Source: an uncultured Clostridia bacterium (lineage in GTDB: Bacteria; Bacillota; Clostridia; Christensenellales; Borkfalkiaceae). Taken from it: DNA of 56,014 bases. The notes under the pieces are model-generated. The model made no database searches. It worked only from the letters and a program-made list of their open reading frames with translations, and was not told the origin of the DNA. The stretch covers positions 1 to 56,014 of the forward strand of contig CANROE010000011.1 in NCBI GenBank assembly GCA_947632195.1. Direction: 5' to 3'. Positions within the stretch are counted from its first letter, which is position 1. Every line of letters starts with the position of its first letter. The translations under genes were made by a program, and so were the position numbers. This document shows, piece by piece, positions 1 to 7,538 of the stretch.

Positions 1-346
1 GATAGCGCATGATCCTGTCGTTCGCCTGGTAGAGGATGTCGGGACCGTATCCGTAGGGGCCGTCGTTTTCGAGGTCGATGTATTGGTCCATATTGGCGTC
101 CTGCACGGTGATGTTTTGGTCCTTGTACTCCTCGTTGAACGCCTCGATGAGCTCGGCAAGATACCCCTGCTTGATGGCGGTGTCGTTTTCGAGCACACGG
201 AGCGTGACGTTCTCTTCGAGCTGCCCCGTGAATTTTTCCGCGCCCGCGCTCGTTCCCGACGCGACGCTCCCGAGAATGCCGATCACGATGACGACGACGA
301 GGATCAGCGCAACGTGCGCGACGATCGCAGACAGATTTCTACTCAT
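1..346 (-). CDS. Extracellular solute-binding protein, 5' part only
   Basis: The first 115 codons are present and the frame stays open to the window edge. The product starts with a short polar stretch and a hydrophobic segment at about residues 8-30. There is no lipobox cysteine, so it is probably held by an uncleaved anchor. The motif GPDILYQANDRI near residues 100-111 is typical of MalE-type sugar-binding proteins of clostridia. The ATG lies inside the end of the amylase gene (8-nt overlap), so translation is probably coupled to it. With the amylase upstream, the likely ligand is maltodextrin; that is inference. The gene may continue into a fused or following permease outside the window. 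Confidence 0.75.
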   Translation of the reverse strand, partial: MSRNLSAIVAHVALILVVVIVIGILGSVASGTSAGAEKFTGQLEENVTLRVLENDTAIKQGYLAELIEAFNEEYKDQNITVQDANMDQYIDLENDGPYGYGPDILYQANDRIMRY

Positions 347-2048
347 GCTCCCCTCCTTTTCTCTTGATAAACTGTATCACAAACCCGCCGTGCGAAAGGG
401 TCCCGCCTTCCAAGCGATGGGAAAGAAGAATTTCCCCTTCGGGCGCGAACGGTTTTTGTTCTCCGCTGCCATTCACCGTGAGGCGGACGGTATCTTTCAA
501 CGTCCTTTCGAGCAGAAAGAGCCCGCCGCACGCTTTGAAGGCGATCTCGCCCTCCGCGATCTCTTTGCGCTTTCTGATCTTTCCGAGTTTTGAAATCGTC
601 TCTTTGAGCTCTGCTTTCCCCTTCCAGACCATCGTCCGCCGGCAGTCGGGGTCGTAGCCGCCCTCCATCGGAATTTCCGTTCCGTAGTAGACGCAGGGCG
701 CCCCCGTGTGCAGATAGACGACGGCGAGCGCACATAAAAGAAGATCGGCGTTCCCCCCCACTTCACTGTAAAACCTGTGCGTGTCGTGGCTGTCCAAAAG
801 GTTGAGCATCATGGCGTTGACCTGTTTTGTGTTCCTTACATACAGCCCGCCCAAACGGTTCGCGAACTCCTCCGCCCCGATCGTACGGCGGGCGAAAAAG
901 TCGAGACAGGCTTTGGTGAGCGCATAATTCATGATCCCGTCGAACTGGTCGCCGCGAAGGTAGGGATAGGAGTCGTGCCAATTCTCGCCAAGAATGACGC
1001 AGCTCGGTTTCAACGCTTTCACCGTCTTGCGGAAGGAACGCCAATAGTCGTGGGAGACCTCGTCCGAAACGTCGAGCCGCCAGCCGTCGATGTCGTACTT
1101 TTCGATCCAATATGCGGCGATGCTGTTGAGGTAGGCCTGTACTTCGGGGTTGGACGTGTTCCACTTCGGCATATATTTGCAGAGACTGAAATACTCGTAG
1201 TTTGCCCGTTTGGGGTCGATTTCGTCGCCGTGAATGATGAACCAATGAAAATAGGGCGACTCCTTTCCCCGTTTGAGGACGTCCTGAAATTCGCGGGTAG
1301 TTTCGCTGCAATGGTTGAACACCGCGTCGAGCACCACTTTCATGCCGCGCGCGTGCGCTTTGTCGATGAGGTTTTTGAGGGCGCGCTCCCCGCCGAACAT
1401 CTCGTCTACGCGAAAGTAGTCGCCCACGTCATATTTATGGTTGGAAACGGAGGAAAACACGGGGGTCAAATAGAGCGCGTTGATCCCGAGGCTTTTCAGA
1501 TACCCGAGCTTTGCGGCGATGCCGTCGAGGTCGCCCCCCGCAAAGCTCTTGGGACCGGGCAGCTCCCCCCATGCAAGGTTGATGTACCCGTCCTCCTTCT
1601 CTTTGTTTGCGCGGTAAAAGCGGTCGATGAAAATTTCATAGAAGGAGGCGCGTTTCATCCACCCGACGACGTCCATGACGTCCGCGCTGTTGATGAAGGG
1701 AAACTGAAAGCAGTTGTAATAGGCAAGGCGGTAGTCGTAAGTCTCCGTCACGCCGTCCTCCGAAAAGTAATAGACTTTCCCCTCATCCATAAGCTCGAAG
1801 ATGTAGACGAACCGCACGTCCCGCACCCTGACCGCCGCAGTGTAATAATCGAACGTGCCGTCCGAAAAGCGCTTTTCAAGGGGGGCTCTCTTCTGTTTTA
1901 TGTAATAGTCGTACTTGTTGCCGTAAATAATGCCGACCCGCTCGAAGGAATCCCCCGCTGCGGTCCTGAGCGTCACCTGTATGGTGTGCGCGTCCAAAGC
2001 GTAGGCATATTGGCTGTCCTGTATGTGTAAAATAGCCTGTTTGTTCAT
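339..2048 (-). CDS. GH13 alpha-amylase family enzyme (neopullulanase/cyclomaltodextrinase-like)
   Basis: 569 residues. An N-terminal beta-rich domain (about 1-120, CBM34-like) precedes a GH13 barrel. All four conserved regions are visible: DAVFNH at 241-246, GWRLDV with nucleophile D326, GEN with acid E355, and LLDSHD with D422. The family hydrolyses alpha-1,4 or alpha-1,6 bonds in maltodextrins, cyclodextrins or pullulan. There is no signal peptide, so it should act in the cytoplasm on imported oligosaccharides. The start has a GAGG Shine-Dalgarno. It is divergent from a LacI-type regulator and overlaps the binding-protein gene downstream. The exact substrate cannot be read from sequence. 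Confidence 0.92.
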   Translation of the reverse strand: MNKQAILHIQDSQYAYALDAHTIQVTLRTAAGDSFERVGIIYGNKYDYYIKQKRAPLEKRFSDGTFDYYTAAVRVRDVRFVYIFELMDEGKVYYFSEDGVTETYDYRLAYYNCFQFPFINSADVMDVVGWMKRASFYEIFIDRFYRANKEKEDGYINLAWGELPGPKSFAGGDLDGIAAKLGYLKSLGINALYLTPVFSSVSNHKYDVGDYFRVDEMFGGERALKNLIDKAHARGMKVVLDAVFNHCSETTREFQDVLKRGKESPYFHWFIIHGDEIDPKRANYEYFSLCKYMPKWNTSNPEVQAYLNSIAAYWIEKYDIDGWRLDVSDEVSHDYWRSFRKTVKALKPSCVILGENWHDSYPYLRGDQFDGIMNYALTKACLDFFARRTIGAEEFANRLGGLYVRNTKQVNAMMLNLLDSHDTHRFYSEVGGNADLLLCALAVVYLHTGAPCVYYGTEIPMEGGYDPDCRRTMVWKGKAELKETISKLGKIRKRKEIAEGEIAFKACGGLFLLERTLKDTVRLTVNGSGEQKPFAPEGEILLSHRLEGGTLSHGGFVIQFIKRKGGEHE

Positions 2049-2065
2049 TTTATCCTCATTTCAGA

Positions 2066-2094
2066 TTGACAAAACCGCAAAAGTCTGTTAGACT
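2066..2094 (+). promoter_or_regulatory. Promoter of the lacI-type gene, no leader
   Basis: TTGACA at 2066-2071, a 17-nt spacer, then TAGACT at 2089-2094. The predicted transcription start is about 2101, at the ATG at 2102. Confidence 0.75.
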
Positions 2095-2095
2095 T
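2081..2095. promoter_or_regulatory. Palindromic operator over the lacI-type promoter
   Basis: AAGTCT-GTT-AGACTT is a perfect inverted repeat covering the -10 box, and it lies between the two divergent genes. It suggests autoregulation and control of the amylase gene. It shares the core CTGTTA with the operator at 4840-4857. Confidence 0.5.
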
Positions 2096-2101
2096 AGCGG
2101 T

Positions 2102-2926
2102 ATGAAAAAAGCAAATGTTGCAGACGGAACCGAGAAAAAAGCGACCATACGGGATGTTGCGAATCTCGCGGGCGTCTCCGTTGCGACCGTCTCCTACATT
2201 ATCAACGGAAGGGAGGACCAGCGCATCTCCGAAGCGACCAAAAAGAAGGTCTTGCAGGCGATCAACTTCCTCAATTATACACCGAATCCGTATGCGGTGG
2301 GGTTGAATACCGATCAATTACACACCGTCGTCGTGCGCTCTTCAAAATGCGTCTCCCCTCTGATGGAGGCGGAGATCCTCTGCTTTATGCGCCAGCTCAA
2401 CCTGCTGTGCGAAGAGCGGGGATACACCCTCACCTATTCGATGGACAAGCGGGCGATGAAGGTCGCTGCAAGCGCGTGCGTCTGCTTTGATATGCCCAAG
2501 GAGGACTTTTACGCCCTTGCGGGAGAGAACTTTATCCCCGTCGTCGCCGTGGAGAGCCTCATAGACGACCCGATCTTTTATCAGATCACCCCCGATTATG
2601 AAAAGCTTGTGGCGTATTCGCAAGACTTTTTCGGTGCGGATTTCACCTATGTATGCATAAAACCGTGCGACGAAGAGGCGGAAAAAAAGATCCTCGGTAT
2701 CTTCAAGCGCGTCCGCTTTCTCTCCTCCGTCGCCGAAATCGCGGCAATCGAAGAGGAAAACATCGTGCTCTCCCAGCCCTCGCTCTTCCCCTATTTCGCG
2801 CTCGAAAGGAACGTTTTCCGCTACGAAGATTACGCGGAAAAGCGCGCTAAGGCCGTGATGGACAGCATTGTGAAGGCGCTCGACCGGTTGAATATTTTGG
2901 ATGAAGGACACTTCATCAAACTCTGA
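2102..2926 (+). CDS. LacI/GalR family transcriptional regulator
   Basis: 274 residues. The N-terminal LacI helix-turn-helix is clear at about residues 15-35 (TIRDVANLAGVSVATVSYIIN region), followed by the hinge-helix area. The effector domain is shorter and more divergent than the usual 330-340-residue family member. ATG 2102 is chosen because a TTG at 2066 in the same frame is the -35 box itself. There is no Shine-Dalgarno and the promoter places the 5' end at the start codon, so the mRNA is probably leaderless. Its position between an amylase/binding-protein operon and a carbohydrate-binding lipoprotein makes it the likely maltodextrin regulator (inference). Confidence 0.88.
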   Translation: MKKANVADGTEKKATIRDVANLAGVSVATVSYIINGREDQRISEATKKKVLQAINFLNYTPNPYAVGLNTDQLHTVVVRSSKCVSPLMEAEILCFMRQLNLLCEERGYTLTYSMDKRAMKVAASACVCFDMPKEDFYALAGENFIPVVAVESLIDDPIFYQITPDYEKLVAYSQDFFGADFTYVCIKPCDEEAEKKILGIFKRVRFLSSVAEIAAIEEENIVLSQPSLFPYFALERNVFRYEDYAEKRAKAVMDSIVKALDRLNILDEGHFIKL

Positions 2927-2941
2927 CAAACCCAGAAAGGG

Positions 2942-2972
2942 TCCCCGCCGCGTTCGCGGCGGGGATTTTTTT
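2942..2972 (+). terminator. Rho-independent terminator of the lacI-type gene
   Basis: A 10-bp GC stem (tccccgccgc/gcggcgggga, 4-nt loop) is followed by TTTTTTT, 15 nt after the stop codon. The convergent lipoprotein gene ends immediately beyond it. Confidence 0.9.
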
Positions 2973-2974
2973 GA

Positions 2975-4819
2975 TCATTCGTTTACTGCGTAAAAGTCTA
3001 CTTTTCCGCTCTCGATGTTGTACACGATCTTATACGTTCCCGCCGTCGTACACTTAAAGTTGCTGCCGCTCCCCGGGTTGAATTCGTCGTTGGCGTCCCC
3101 TGCCGTTCCGAGCGCGGAGAGCCCGATATAATCGCCGTAGCCCTCCTGCGAACCCTTGTCGTACTTTGCGATGCCGAATTCGAGGGAATTTTCAACGGTA
3201 ACGGTGTATTCATAGCTCTTTCCGTCCGCAGAGAGGGTCATGCGGTACTGCGGATCGAATTTCGCGTCCCAGCCGTTGATCGAGTCACCCTTGATCCACA
3301 GGTCGAATTTGTCGGCGGAGTCGGTGTGCGTCGAGATGGTGATGATCTTGGAGTAGCTGTCGAACGAAATGTCGTAATTGCCCTCCGTCTTTACCTTGAT
3401 GTTGTTGTTGGTGGCGCTTGCCGCCTCGAACGCCTCATTCGCCGCAAGATAGGCGTATTGATAATCGGTATGGGTATGGTTCCAGTCCGCCGTCTCCCCC
3501 TCTGCATAGGCGCGGAGAAGAAGTTCGCTCCCCGCAGTGAGTTTGACGTTCTCGATCTTGTAGACGCCCGAGCCGCTCGCCGTCTCCGTGAGCTTGAATT
3601 TGTCGGGAGTCTGGATGAAATCACCGTAATTTCCGCCGTTGAAATTGCCGTCGAGATAGTAGTCGCATGCGGCGGGCTTTGCAGTTTCGTCGCAGGTAAC
3701 GGTGAGCGTCTTGGCGGTGCTGTCGTAAACAAAGGTATACGTTCCGCTCTTCTTTGCCTTCATATTGGCGCCCGCTTCGGTGTAGCCGTCAACCAGTGCG
3801 CGGCTCGCCTCGGTGAGGTTGTTGGACTTGATGTATTCGGAACCCACAGAAACGGAAGTCTCGCCGTCCTCGATCTTGGTGACCTGCGAGGTAAACATGA
3901 ACTCCTCGCCCTCTTTGAGATAGACGGAAAGGGTGTACACACCACCGCTGCCGACCATCTTCGTCGCGCCGTTGAACATATCCTTCCAGCCCGTGATGGT
4001 CGCTCCCTTGATGTAGAAGTCGGTTACGGTGACGGCGTTGTTCACAACATCGCCGTTGCGCACCCACTCGATGGAGTCGTATGTGCCGAGGTTATAGATC
4101 TCCTTCCGCTCCTCGGTGTACCCCTCTCCCGCAGTGTTGTAGTAGTCTTCGTTGGGATAGGTTTTGAGCGTGAAGGTGTAGTTCCCCGCATATTCGCACA
4201 CGATGTTGCTCCCCTTGGAAGAATCGTCGTAAACGCTCCCCTGCCCGCTGAACGCCGTCTTTCCAGAAGGGTCTTGAAGAGCGGCGAGATAGCCGAAACC
4301 GCGCTTGTTCGACCAGTCGGAGTCGAGCGCGAATTGGAACTGGTCCCCCTTTTTGAGGTCGCAGGTGATGGTGTATTCATTCTTTCCCGCCGCCTTTGTG
4401 AGCTTGTGATCGTCGGTGATCACCTTCCCCCAGTTGGAAGAAAACAAAAGCTCGCTCGTTCCCGAGCCGAGGATATAGAAAGTACGGGTATCTTCTTTAT
4501 AGAGCGTGAAACCCGCATACACGGTGACATCCTGCGTGACGGCGGCGGACAGGTCGTAGCGGTGGTTCTTGCTCGGGGTCGCAAACCAATCCACGAACTC
4601 ATATCCACCCTCCTTTTCGGGAATGTAGACGGCGGGTTTTTCTCCCTGTTTCACCCGCTCCGTCTTTAATACAGCCGTGCCGTCCATATAGGTGACTGTG
4701 TAATAGGTCCCCTCTTCCCTCTCGTTCTCCTTTTCGGGATCGTCCTTGCATGCGGCAAGCGCGGCAACAGACGCGAGTGCGGTGCAAGTTGCCAAAATCG
4801 CAATCAAAGTTTTTTTCAT
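2975..4819 (-). CDS. Lipoprotein with InlB-type repeat and four SusF/SusE-like modules
   Basis: 614 residues. The signal peptide ends in lipobox LAAC with Cys24. Residues about 38-105 form an InlB/Flg_new-type repeat (YTVTYMDG...YEFVDWFATP...VTVYAGF). Four related modules follow, starting near FYILGSG, DFYIKGATI, DYYLDGNFN and DLWIKGDSI; each ends in a strand pattern like 'GTYTFVYDS..KTLTVT'. The layout resembles SusE/SusF starch-binding proteins or bacterial starch-binding modules, here on a Gram-positive lipoprotein. It probably captures starch at the cell surface (inference from context). ATG 4819 is chosen for its perfect AGGAGG site; an upstream in-frame start at 4858 would lie in the operator. 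Confidence 0.8.
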   Translation of the reverse strand: MKKTLIAILATCTALASVAALAACKDDPEKENEREEGTYYTVTYMDGTAVLKTERVKQGEKPAVYIPEKEGGYEFVDWFATPSKNHRYDLSAAVTQDVTVYAGFTLYKEDTRTFYILGSGTSELLFSSNWGKVITDDHKLTKAAGKNEYTITCDLKKGDQFQFALDSDWSNKRGFGYLAALQDPSGKTAFSGQGSVYDDSSKGSNIVCEYAGNYTFTLKTYPNEDYYNTAGEGYTEERKEIYNLGTYDSIEWVRNGDVVNNAVTVTDFYIKGATITGWKDMFNGATKMVGSGGVYTLSVYLKEGEEFMFTSQVTKIEDGETSVSVGSEYIKSNNLTEASRALVDGYTEAGANMKAKKSGTYTFVYDSTAKTLTVTCDETAKPAACDYYLDGNFNGGNYGDFIQTPDKFKLTETASGSGVYKIENVKLTAGSELLLRAYAEGETADWNHTHTDYQYAYLAANEAFEAASATNNNIKVKTEGNYDISFDSYSKIITISTHTDSADKFDLWIKGDSINGWDAKFDPQYRMTLSADGKSYEYTVTVENSLEFGIAKYDKGSQEGYGDYIGLSALGTAGDANDEFNPGSGSNFKCTTAGTYKIVYNIESGKVDFYAVNE

Positions 4820-4839
4820 TTCCAACCTCCTGAGATTTA

Positions 4840-4857
4840 TGCTTAACCTGTTAAGCA
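4840..4857. promoter_or_regulatory. Perfect LacI-type operator at the start site of the lipoprotein gene
   Basis: TGCTTAAC-CT-GTTAAGCA is an 18-bp perfect palindrome. It starts 5 bp downstream of the -10 box and overlaps the expected transcription start. A repressor bound here would block initiation. The nearby LacI-family protein is the obvious candidate. Confidence 0.7.
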
Positions 4858-4862
4858 ATTAC

Positions 4863-4891
4863 ATTATAGTACCGATGTTTGGTTTTGTCAA
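4863..4891 (-). promoter_or_regulatory. Consensus sigma-A promoter of the SusF-like lipoprotein
   Basis: On the minus strand, TTGACA (4886-4891) is followed by 17 nt and TATAAT (4863-4868). The rest of the AT-rich gap to 5090 shows only a short inverted repeat (CTTGG-TAG-CCAAG, 5006-5018). Confidence 0.88.
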
Positions 4892-5090
4892 CGGTTTTCC
4901 GAAAAAAATTTTATAAATTTTTATAAAATGATAAAAAGAAACATTTTTCGCACATCTTTTTTTCTGCACGAAAAAACCAAACCAACCTTTCTTGATACCC
5001 CCTCGCTTGGTAGCCAAGTAACAAGACCAAAAGTTTCCTCTTCCCGAAAAATTTCCGTAAAATTTCACAAAGAAAAATGCGATCAAACGC

Positions 5091-5119
5091 TTGACAGAAA
5101 TACGAAGTCGAATTATAAT
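5091..5119 (+). promoter_or_regulatory. Consensus promoter of the MarR-flavodoxin operon with repeat operator
   Basis: TTGACA (5091-5096), 17 nt, TATAAT (5114-5119). Two direct repeats, ATACGAAGTCGAATT (5100-5114) and ATACGAAATAGAATT (5124-5138), lie 24 nt apart around the -10 box. The second leads into the palindrome GAAAT-AGA-ATTTC (5128-5140). These are candidate MarR sites. Confidence 0.85.
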
Positions 5120-5153
5120 TAAAATACGAAATAGAATTTCAGAGGTGAACTTT

Positions 5154-5588
5154 ATGGACGAACGCATCTTTTTTTACAGACTCGGAAGGCTGGTCTATCA
5201 AATTGACGGCGTGTATGAAGCGTATGGAAAGAACTGCAATCTCGGCTCCCCCAATCTTCTTTGGATATTGTACGCCTTGAACGACGGGGAGCGGCACAGT
5301 CAAAAACAGATCTGCGACGATTGGGACATTCCGCGCAGCACCGCGAACACCATTATCAAAGATTTGGAGAGCAAAAACTATATCGCGCTCTCTCAAATCA
5401 AAGGAGAGCGGCGGGAACTGCTCGTATCTTTGACCGAAAGCGGCAAGAAGTATGCCGACGGAATTTTGTCCGATCTTTACAGACGGGAACGGGAAATTTA
5501 TTCGGAGATAAAATCCCCCGAAGCCCTTCTTGATACTTTGCAAAATTTGGCGACACAAATGCAGAGGATCGCCGCAAAAGGAGAATAA
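5154..5588 (+). CDS. MarR family transcriptional regulator
   Basis: 144 residues. The winged helix-turn-helix occupies about residues 35-95 (LLWILYAL...ICDDWDIPRSTANTIIKDLESKNYI...GERRELLVSLTESGKKYA), with dimerisation helices at both ends. ATG 5154 follows an AGAGGTGA site; the frame is open further upstream but into the promoter. MarR proteins usually repress their own operon and release DNA on binding phenols, quinones or oxidants. It is the first gene of an operon of flavin-type redox proteins, which fits a quinone or aromatic signal (inference). Confidence 0.9.
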   Translation: MDERIFFYRLGRLVYQIDGVYEAYGKNCNLGSPNLLWILYALNDGERHSQKQICDDWDIPRSTANTIIKDLESKNYIALSQIKGERRELLVSLTESGKKYADGILSDLYRREREIYSEIKSPEALLDTLQNLATQMQRIAAKGE

Positions 5589-5589
5589 A

Positions 5590-6069
5590 ATGATGAGCAA
5601 GAAAATTTTGGTAGCGTATTTTTCGGCAAGCGGAACAACGAAGAAGGCGGCAAGCGTCCTTGCAAAAGCGGCGGATGCCGACCTCTTTGAAATTCAACCC
5701 AAAACGCCCTACACGAGTGCCGACCTCGATTGGACGAACAAAAAGAGCCGTTCGTCTTTGGAGATGAACGACCCCGCTTCCCGTCCCGAAATCGCAAGTC
5801 ACGTCGAAAATCTTTCGGACTACGACGCCGTTTTCCTCGGCTTCCCCGTTTGGTGGTACACCGCGCCGACCATCATCAAGACCTTCCTCGAAGCGCACGA
5901 CTTTTCTGGAAAAGAGATCGTCCTCTTTGCGACGAGCGGCGGGAGCGGACTCGGAAAGATGGAGAGCGCCTTGAAACCTTGCGCGCCGAACGCCGTCTGG
6001 AAGGGCGGAAAACTTTTGAACGGCGCAAGCGAAGGCGCGCTCAAATCTTGGGTGGAGAGTGTGTTATGA
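5590..6069 (+). CDS. Cytoplasmic flavodoxin-family protein
   Basis: 159 residues. The N terminus KKILVAYFSASGTTKKAA carries the flavodoxin phosphate-binding loop (SASGTT). VFLGFPVWWYTAPTIIKTFLE is the typical second FMN-contact region with the conserved tryptophan pair, and FATSGGSGLG the third. There is no signal peptide. It begins 1 nt after the MarR stop codon and shares ATGA with the next gene, so it is translated as part of the operon. It is the cytoplasmic paralogue of the two lipoprotein flavodoxins downstream. Partner and redox role are unknown. Confidence 0.88.
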   Translation: MMSKKILVAYFSASGTTKKAASVLAKAADADLFEIQPKTPYTSADLDWTNKKSRSSLEMNDPASRPEIASHVENLSDYDAVFLGFPVWWYTAPTIIKTFLEAHDFSGKEIVLFATSGGSGLGKMESALKPCAPNAVWKGGKLLNGASEGALKSWVESVL

Positions 6070-6626
6070 AGATCGTCGTTTTAACGGGTAGCCCGCAAAA
6101 GCACGGCTCGTCTTTTCTCCTTGCCGAGCAATTTATCAAGGGCGCAAAGGAAGCGGGCAACAGCGTCTCGGTTATCGACGCGGCGCATTGTAATGTCAAG
6201 CCCTGTACGGGTTGTGTTCGTTGCGGATACGGCGGTCCCTGTGCGCAGAAGGACGATATGGGTTCGGAGAACGGCGCGATGCGCGGGATCAAGGCGGAAA
6301 TTTTGAACGCGGATATGATCGTGTTCGTGACGCCGCTCTACTACTATGGAATGTCCGCGCAGTTAAAGACGGTCATCGACCGCTTCTGCGCGTTCAATGG
6401 GGACATTCAAAGGAAGCACATGAGATCGGCGCTCATCGCCGTCGCGTGGAACGCAGACAGTTGGACGTTTGAGGCGCTCACGGCGCACTATCAAACGCTC
6501 GTGCGGTACTTGAATTTCAAGGACGCGGGAATGATCCTCGGCAAGGGGTGCGGAACGCCCGACATGACGGTTCGCTCCCGCTATATGGCAGAGGCTTATG
6601 AACTTGGCAAGAGCCTTCGGGGGTGA
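6066..6626 (+). CDS. NADPH-dependent FMN reductase / flavoprotein family
   Basis: 186 residues. MKIVVLTGSPQKHGSSFLLAEQF is the NADPH-dependent FMN reductase signature (GSPRxxGNT-like phosphate loop). A cysteine cluster, CNVKPCTGCVRCGYGGPCAQKDD (residues about 40-62), resembles that of iron-sulfur flavoproteins and related multimeric reductases. FVTPLYYYGMSAQLKTVIDR is the second flavin region. It overlaps the flavodoxin gene by 4 nt. The likely role is to pass electrons from NAD(P)H to FMN, quinones or the operon's flavodoxins (inference). Confidence 0.87.
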   Translation: MKIVVLTGSPQKHGSSFLLAEQFIKGAKEAGNSVSVIDAAHCNVKPCTGCVRCGYGGPCAQKDDMGSENGAMRGIKAEILNADMIVFVTPLYYYGMSAQLKTVIDRFCAFNGDIQRKHMRSALIAVAWNADSWTFEALTAHYQTLVRYLNFKDAGMILGKGCGTPDMTVRSRYMAEAYELGKSLRG

Positions 6627-6629
6627 AAC

Positions 6630-6929
6630 ATGGCGTTTACAGTCAATATCTACTATACGGGAATGGGTGGCAACGCAAGGAAATTTGCGGAAGAAATGAA
6701 AGCAAACGGGCTTGTGGAACGTATCCGCGCCGAACAAGGCAATCTTCGGTATGAATATTTTCTGCCGATAGACGACCCCGAAACTGTGCTTCTAATCGAC
6801 GCTTGGGAAAATGAAGAAGCCCTCGACTTCCACCATAAAAGTCCAGAGATGTCCGAGATCGCCGCCCTCCGCGAGAAGTATCACCTCAAAATGCGGGTGC
6901 AAAAATATCAAGAAATGACAAAGGAGTAA
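6630..6929 (+). CDS. ABM-domain protein, putative quinol monooxygenase
   Basis: 99 residues, the usual size for single-domain YgiN/ABM proteins, which form a ferredoxin-like dimeric barrel. Features are TVNIYYTG at the start, RYEYFLPIDDPETVLLIDAWENEEALDFHHKSPEM in the middle, and the conserved W and HH pair. Family members oxidise hydroquinones or polyketides without cofactors, or degrade haem. It starts 3 nt after the reductase stop behind a GGGGGTGA site. In this operon a quinol-type substrate would make sense, but no substrate can be read from sequence. Confidence 0.82.
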   Translation: MAFTVNIYYTGMGGNARKFAEEMKANGLVERIRAEQGNLRYEYFLPIDDPETVLLIDAWENEEALDFHHKSPEMSEIAALREKYHLKMRVQKYQEMTKE

Positions 6930-6933
6930 AAAA

Positions 6934-7527
6934 ATGAAAAAGATAAAATGGATGTCGCTTCTACTCATCATCGTAAGCTGCTTGGCGTTTACTCTTTCGG
7001 CTTGCGGCGGAGAAAACGACGACAAAGGGAAGCTCGATACAACCGATTCGTCGAAAGTCCTCGTCGCCTACTTCTCGGCAACGGGCAACACCGAAAAAGC
7101 GGCGGGATATATTGCGGGCGCTACGGGCGGAACGCTCTATGAGATCACGCCCGCCGAGCCCTATACAAGTGCCGATCTGAATTACAACGATTCGAGCAGC
7201 CGTTCGACGAGAGAACAAAACGACGATTCCGCCCGCCCTGCGATCCAAGGTAGCGTTGAGAATATGGCTGAATATGATGTCATCTATCTCGGCTATCCCA
7301 TTTGGTGGGGCGAAGCGCCGAAGATCATCTATACCTTCCTCGAAAGTTACGACCTTTCGGGCAAGACCATTGTTCCGTTCTGCACGTCGGGTTCAAGCGG
7401 GATAGGCAACAGCGCAAAGAACATGCACAGTTTAACGGACGGCGCAACTTGGCTTGCGGGCAGACGGTTTTCTTCCTCGCCCTCAAAGAGCGAAGTGGAA
7501 GAATGGGTAAACGGCTTGAATGGCTGA
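6934..7527 (+). CDS. Surface lipoprotein flavodoxin
   Basis: 197 residues. The signal peptide ends in LSAC with Cys24, so the protein should be lipid-anchored outside the membrane. Residues about 40-197 are a complete flavodoxin: SATGNTEK phosphate loop, YLGYPIWWGEAPKIIYTFLE FMN region and FCTSGSSGIGNS loop. The domain is closely similar to the C-terminal domain of the gene at 8488-10038, at both protein and DNA level, so the two arose by tandem duplication. An exported flavodoxin needs FMN and an electron donor outside the cytoplasm; neither is explained by known B. subtilis or E. coli pathways. Confidence 0.9.
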   Translation: MKKIKWMSLLLIIVSCLAFTLSACGGENDDKGKLDTTDSSKVLVAYFSATGNTEKAAGYIAGATGGTLYEITPAEPYTSADLNYNDSSSRSTREQNDDSARPAIQGSVENMAEYDVIYLGYPIWWGEAPKIIYTFLESYDLSGKTIVPFCTSGSSGIGNSAKNMHSLTDGATWLAGRRFSSSPSKSEVEEWVNGLNG

Positions 7528-7538
7528 CGAGGCAGAAT

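Noticed and set aside
4859..5167. 102-codon minus-strand frame upstream of the lipoprotein gene
   Set aside because: It covers two divergent consensus promoters, has no ribosome site and is AT-driven.
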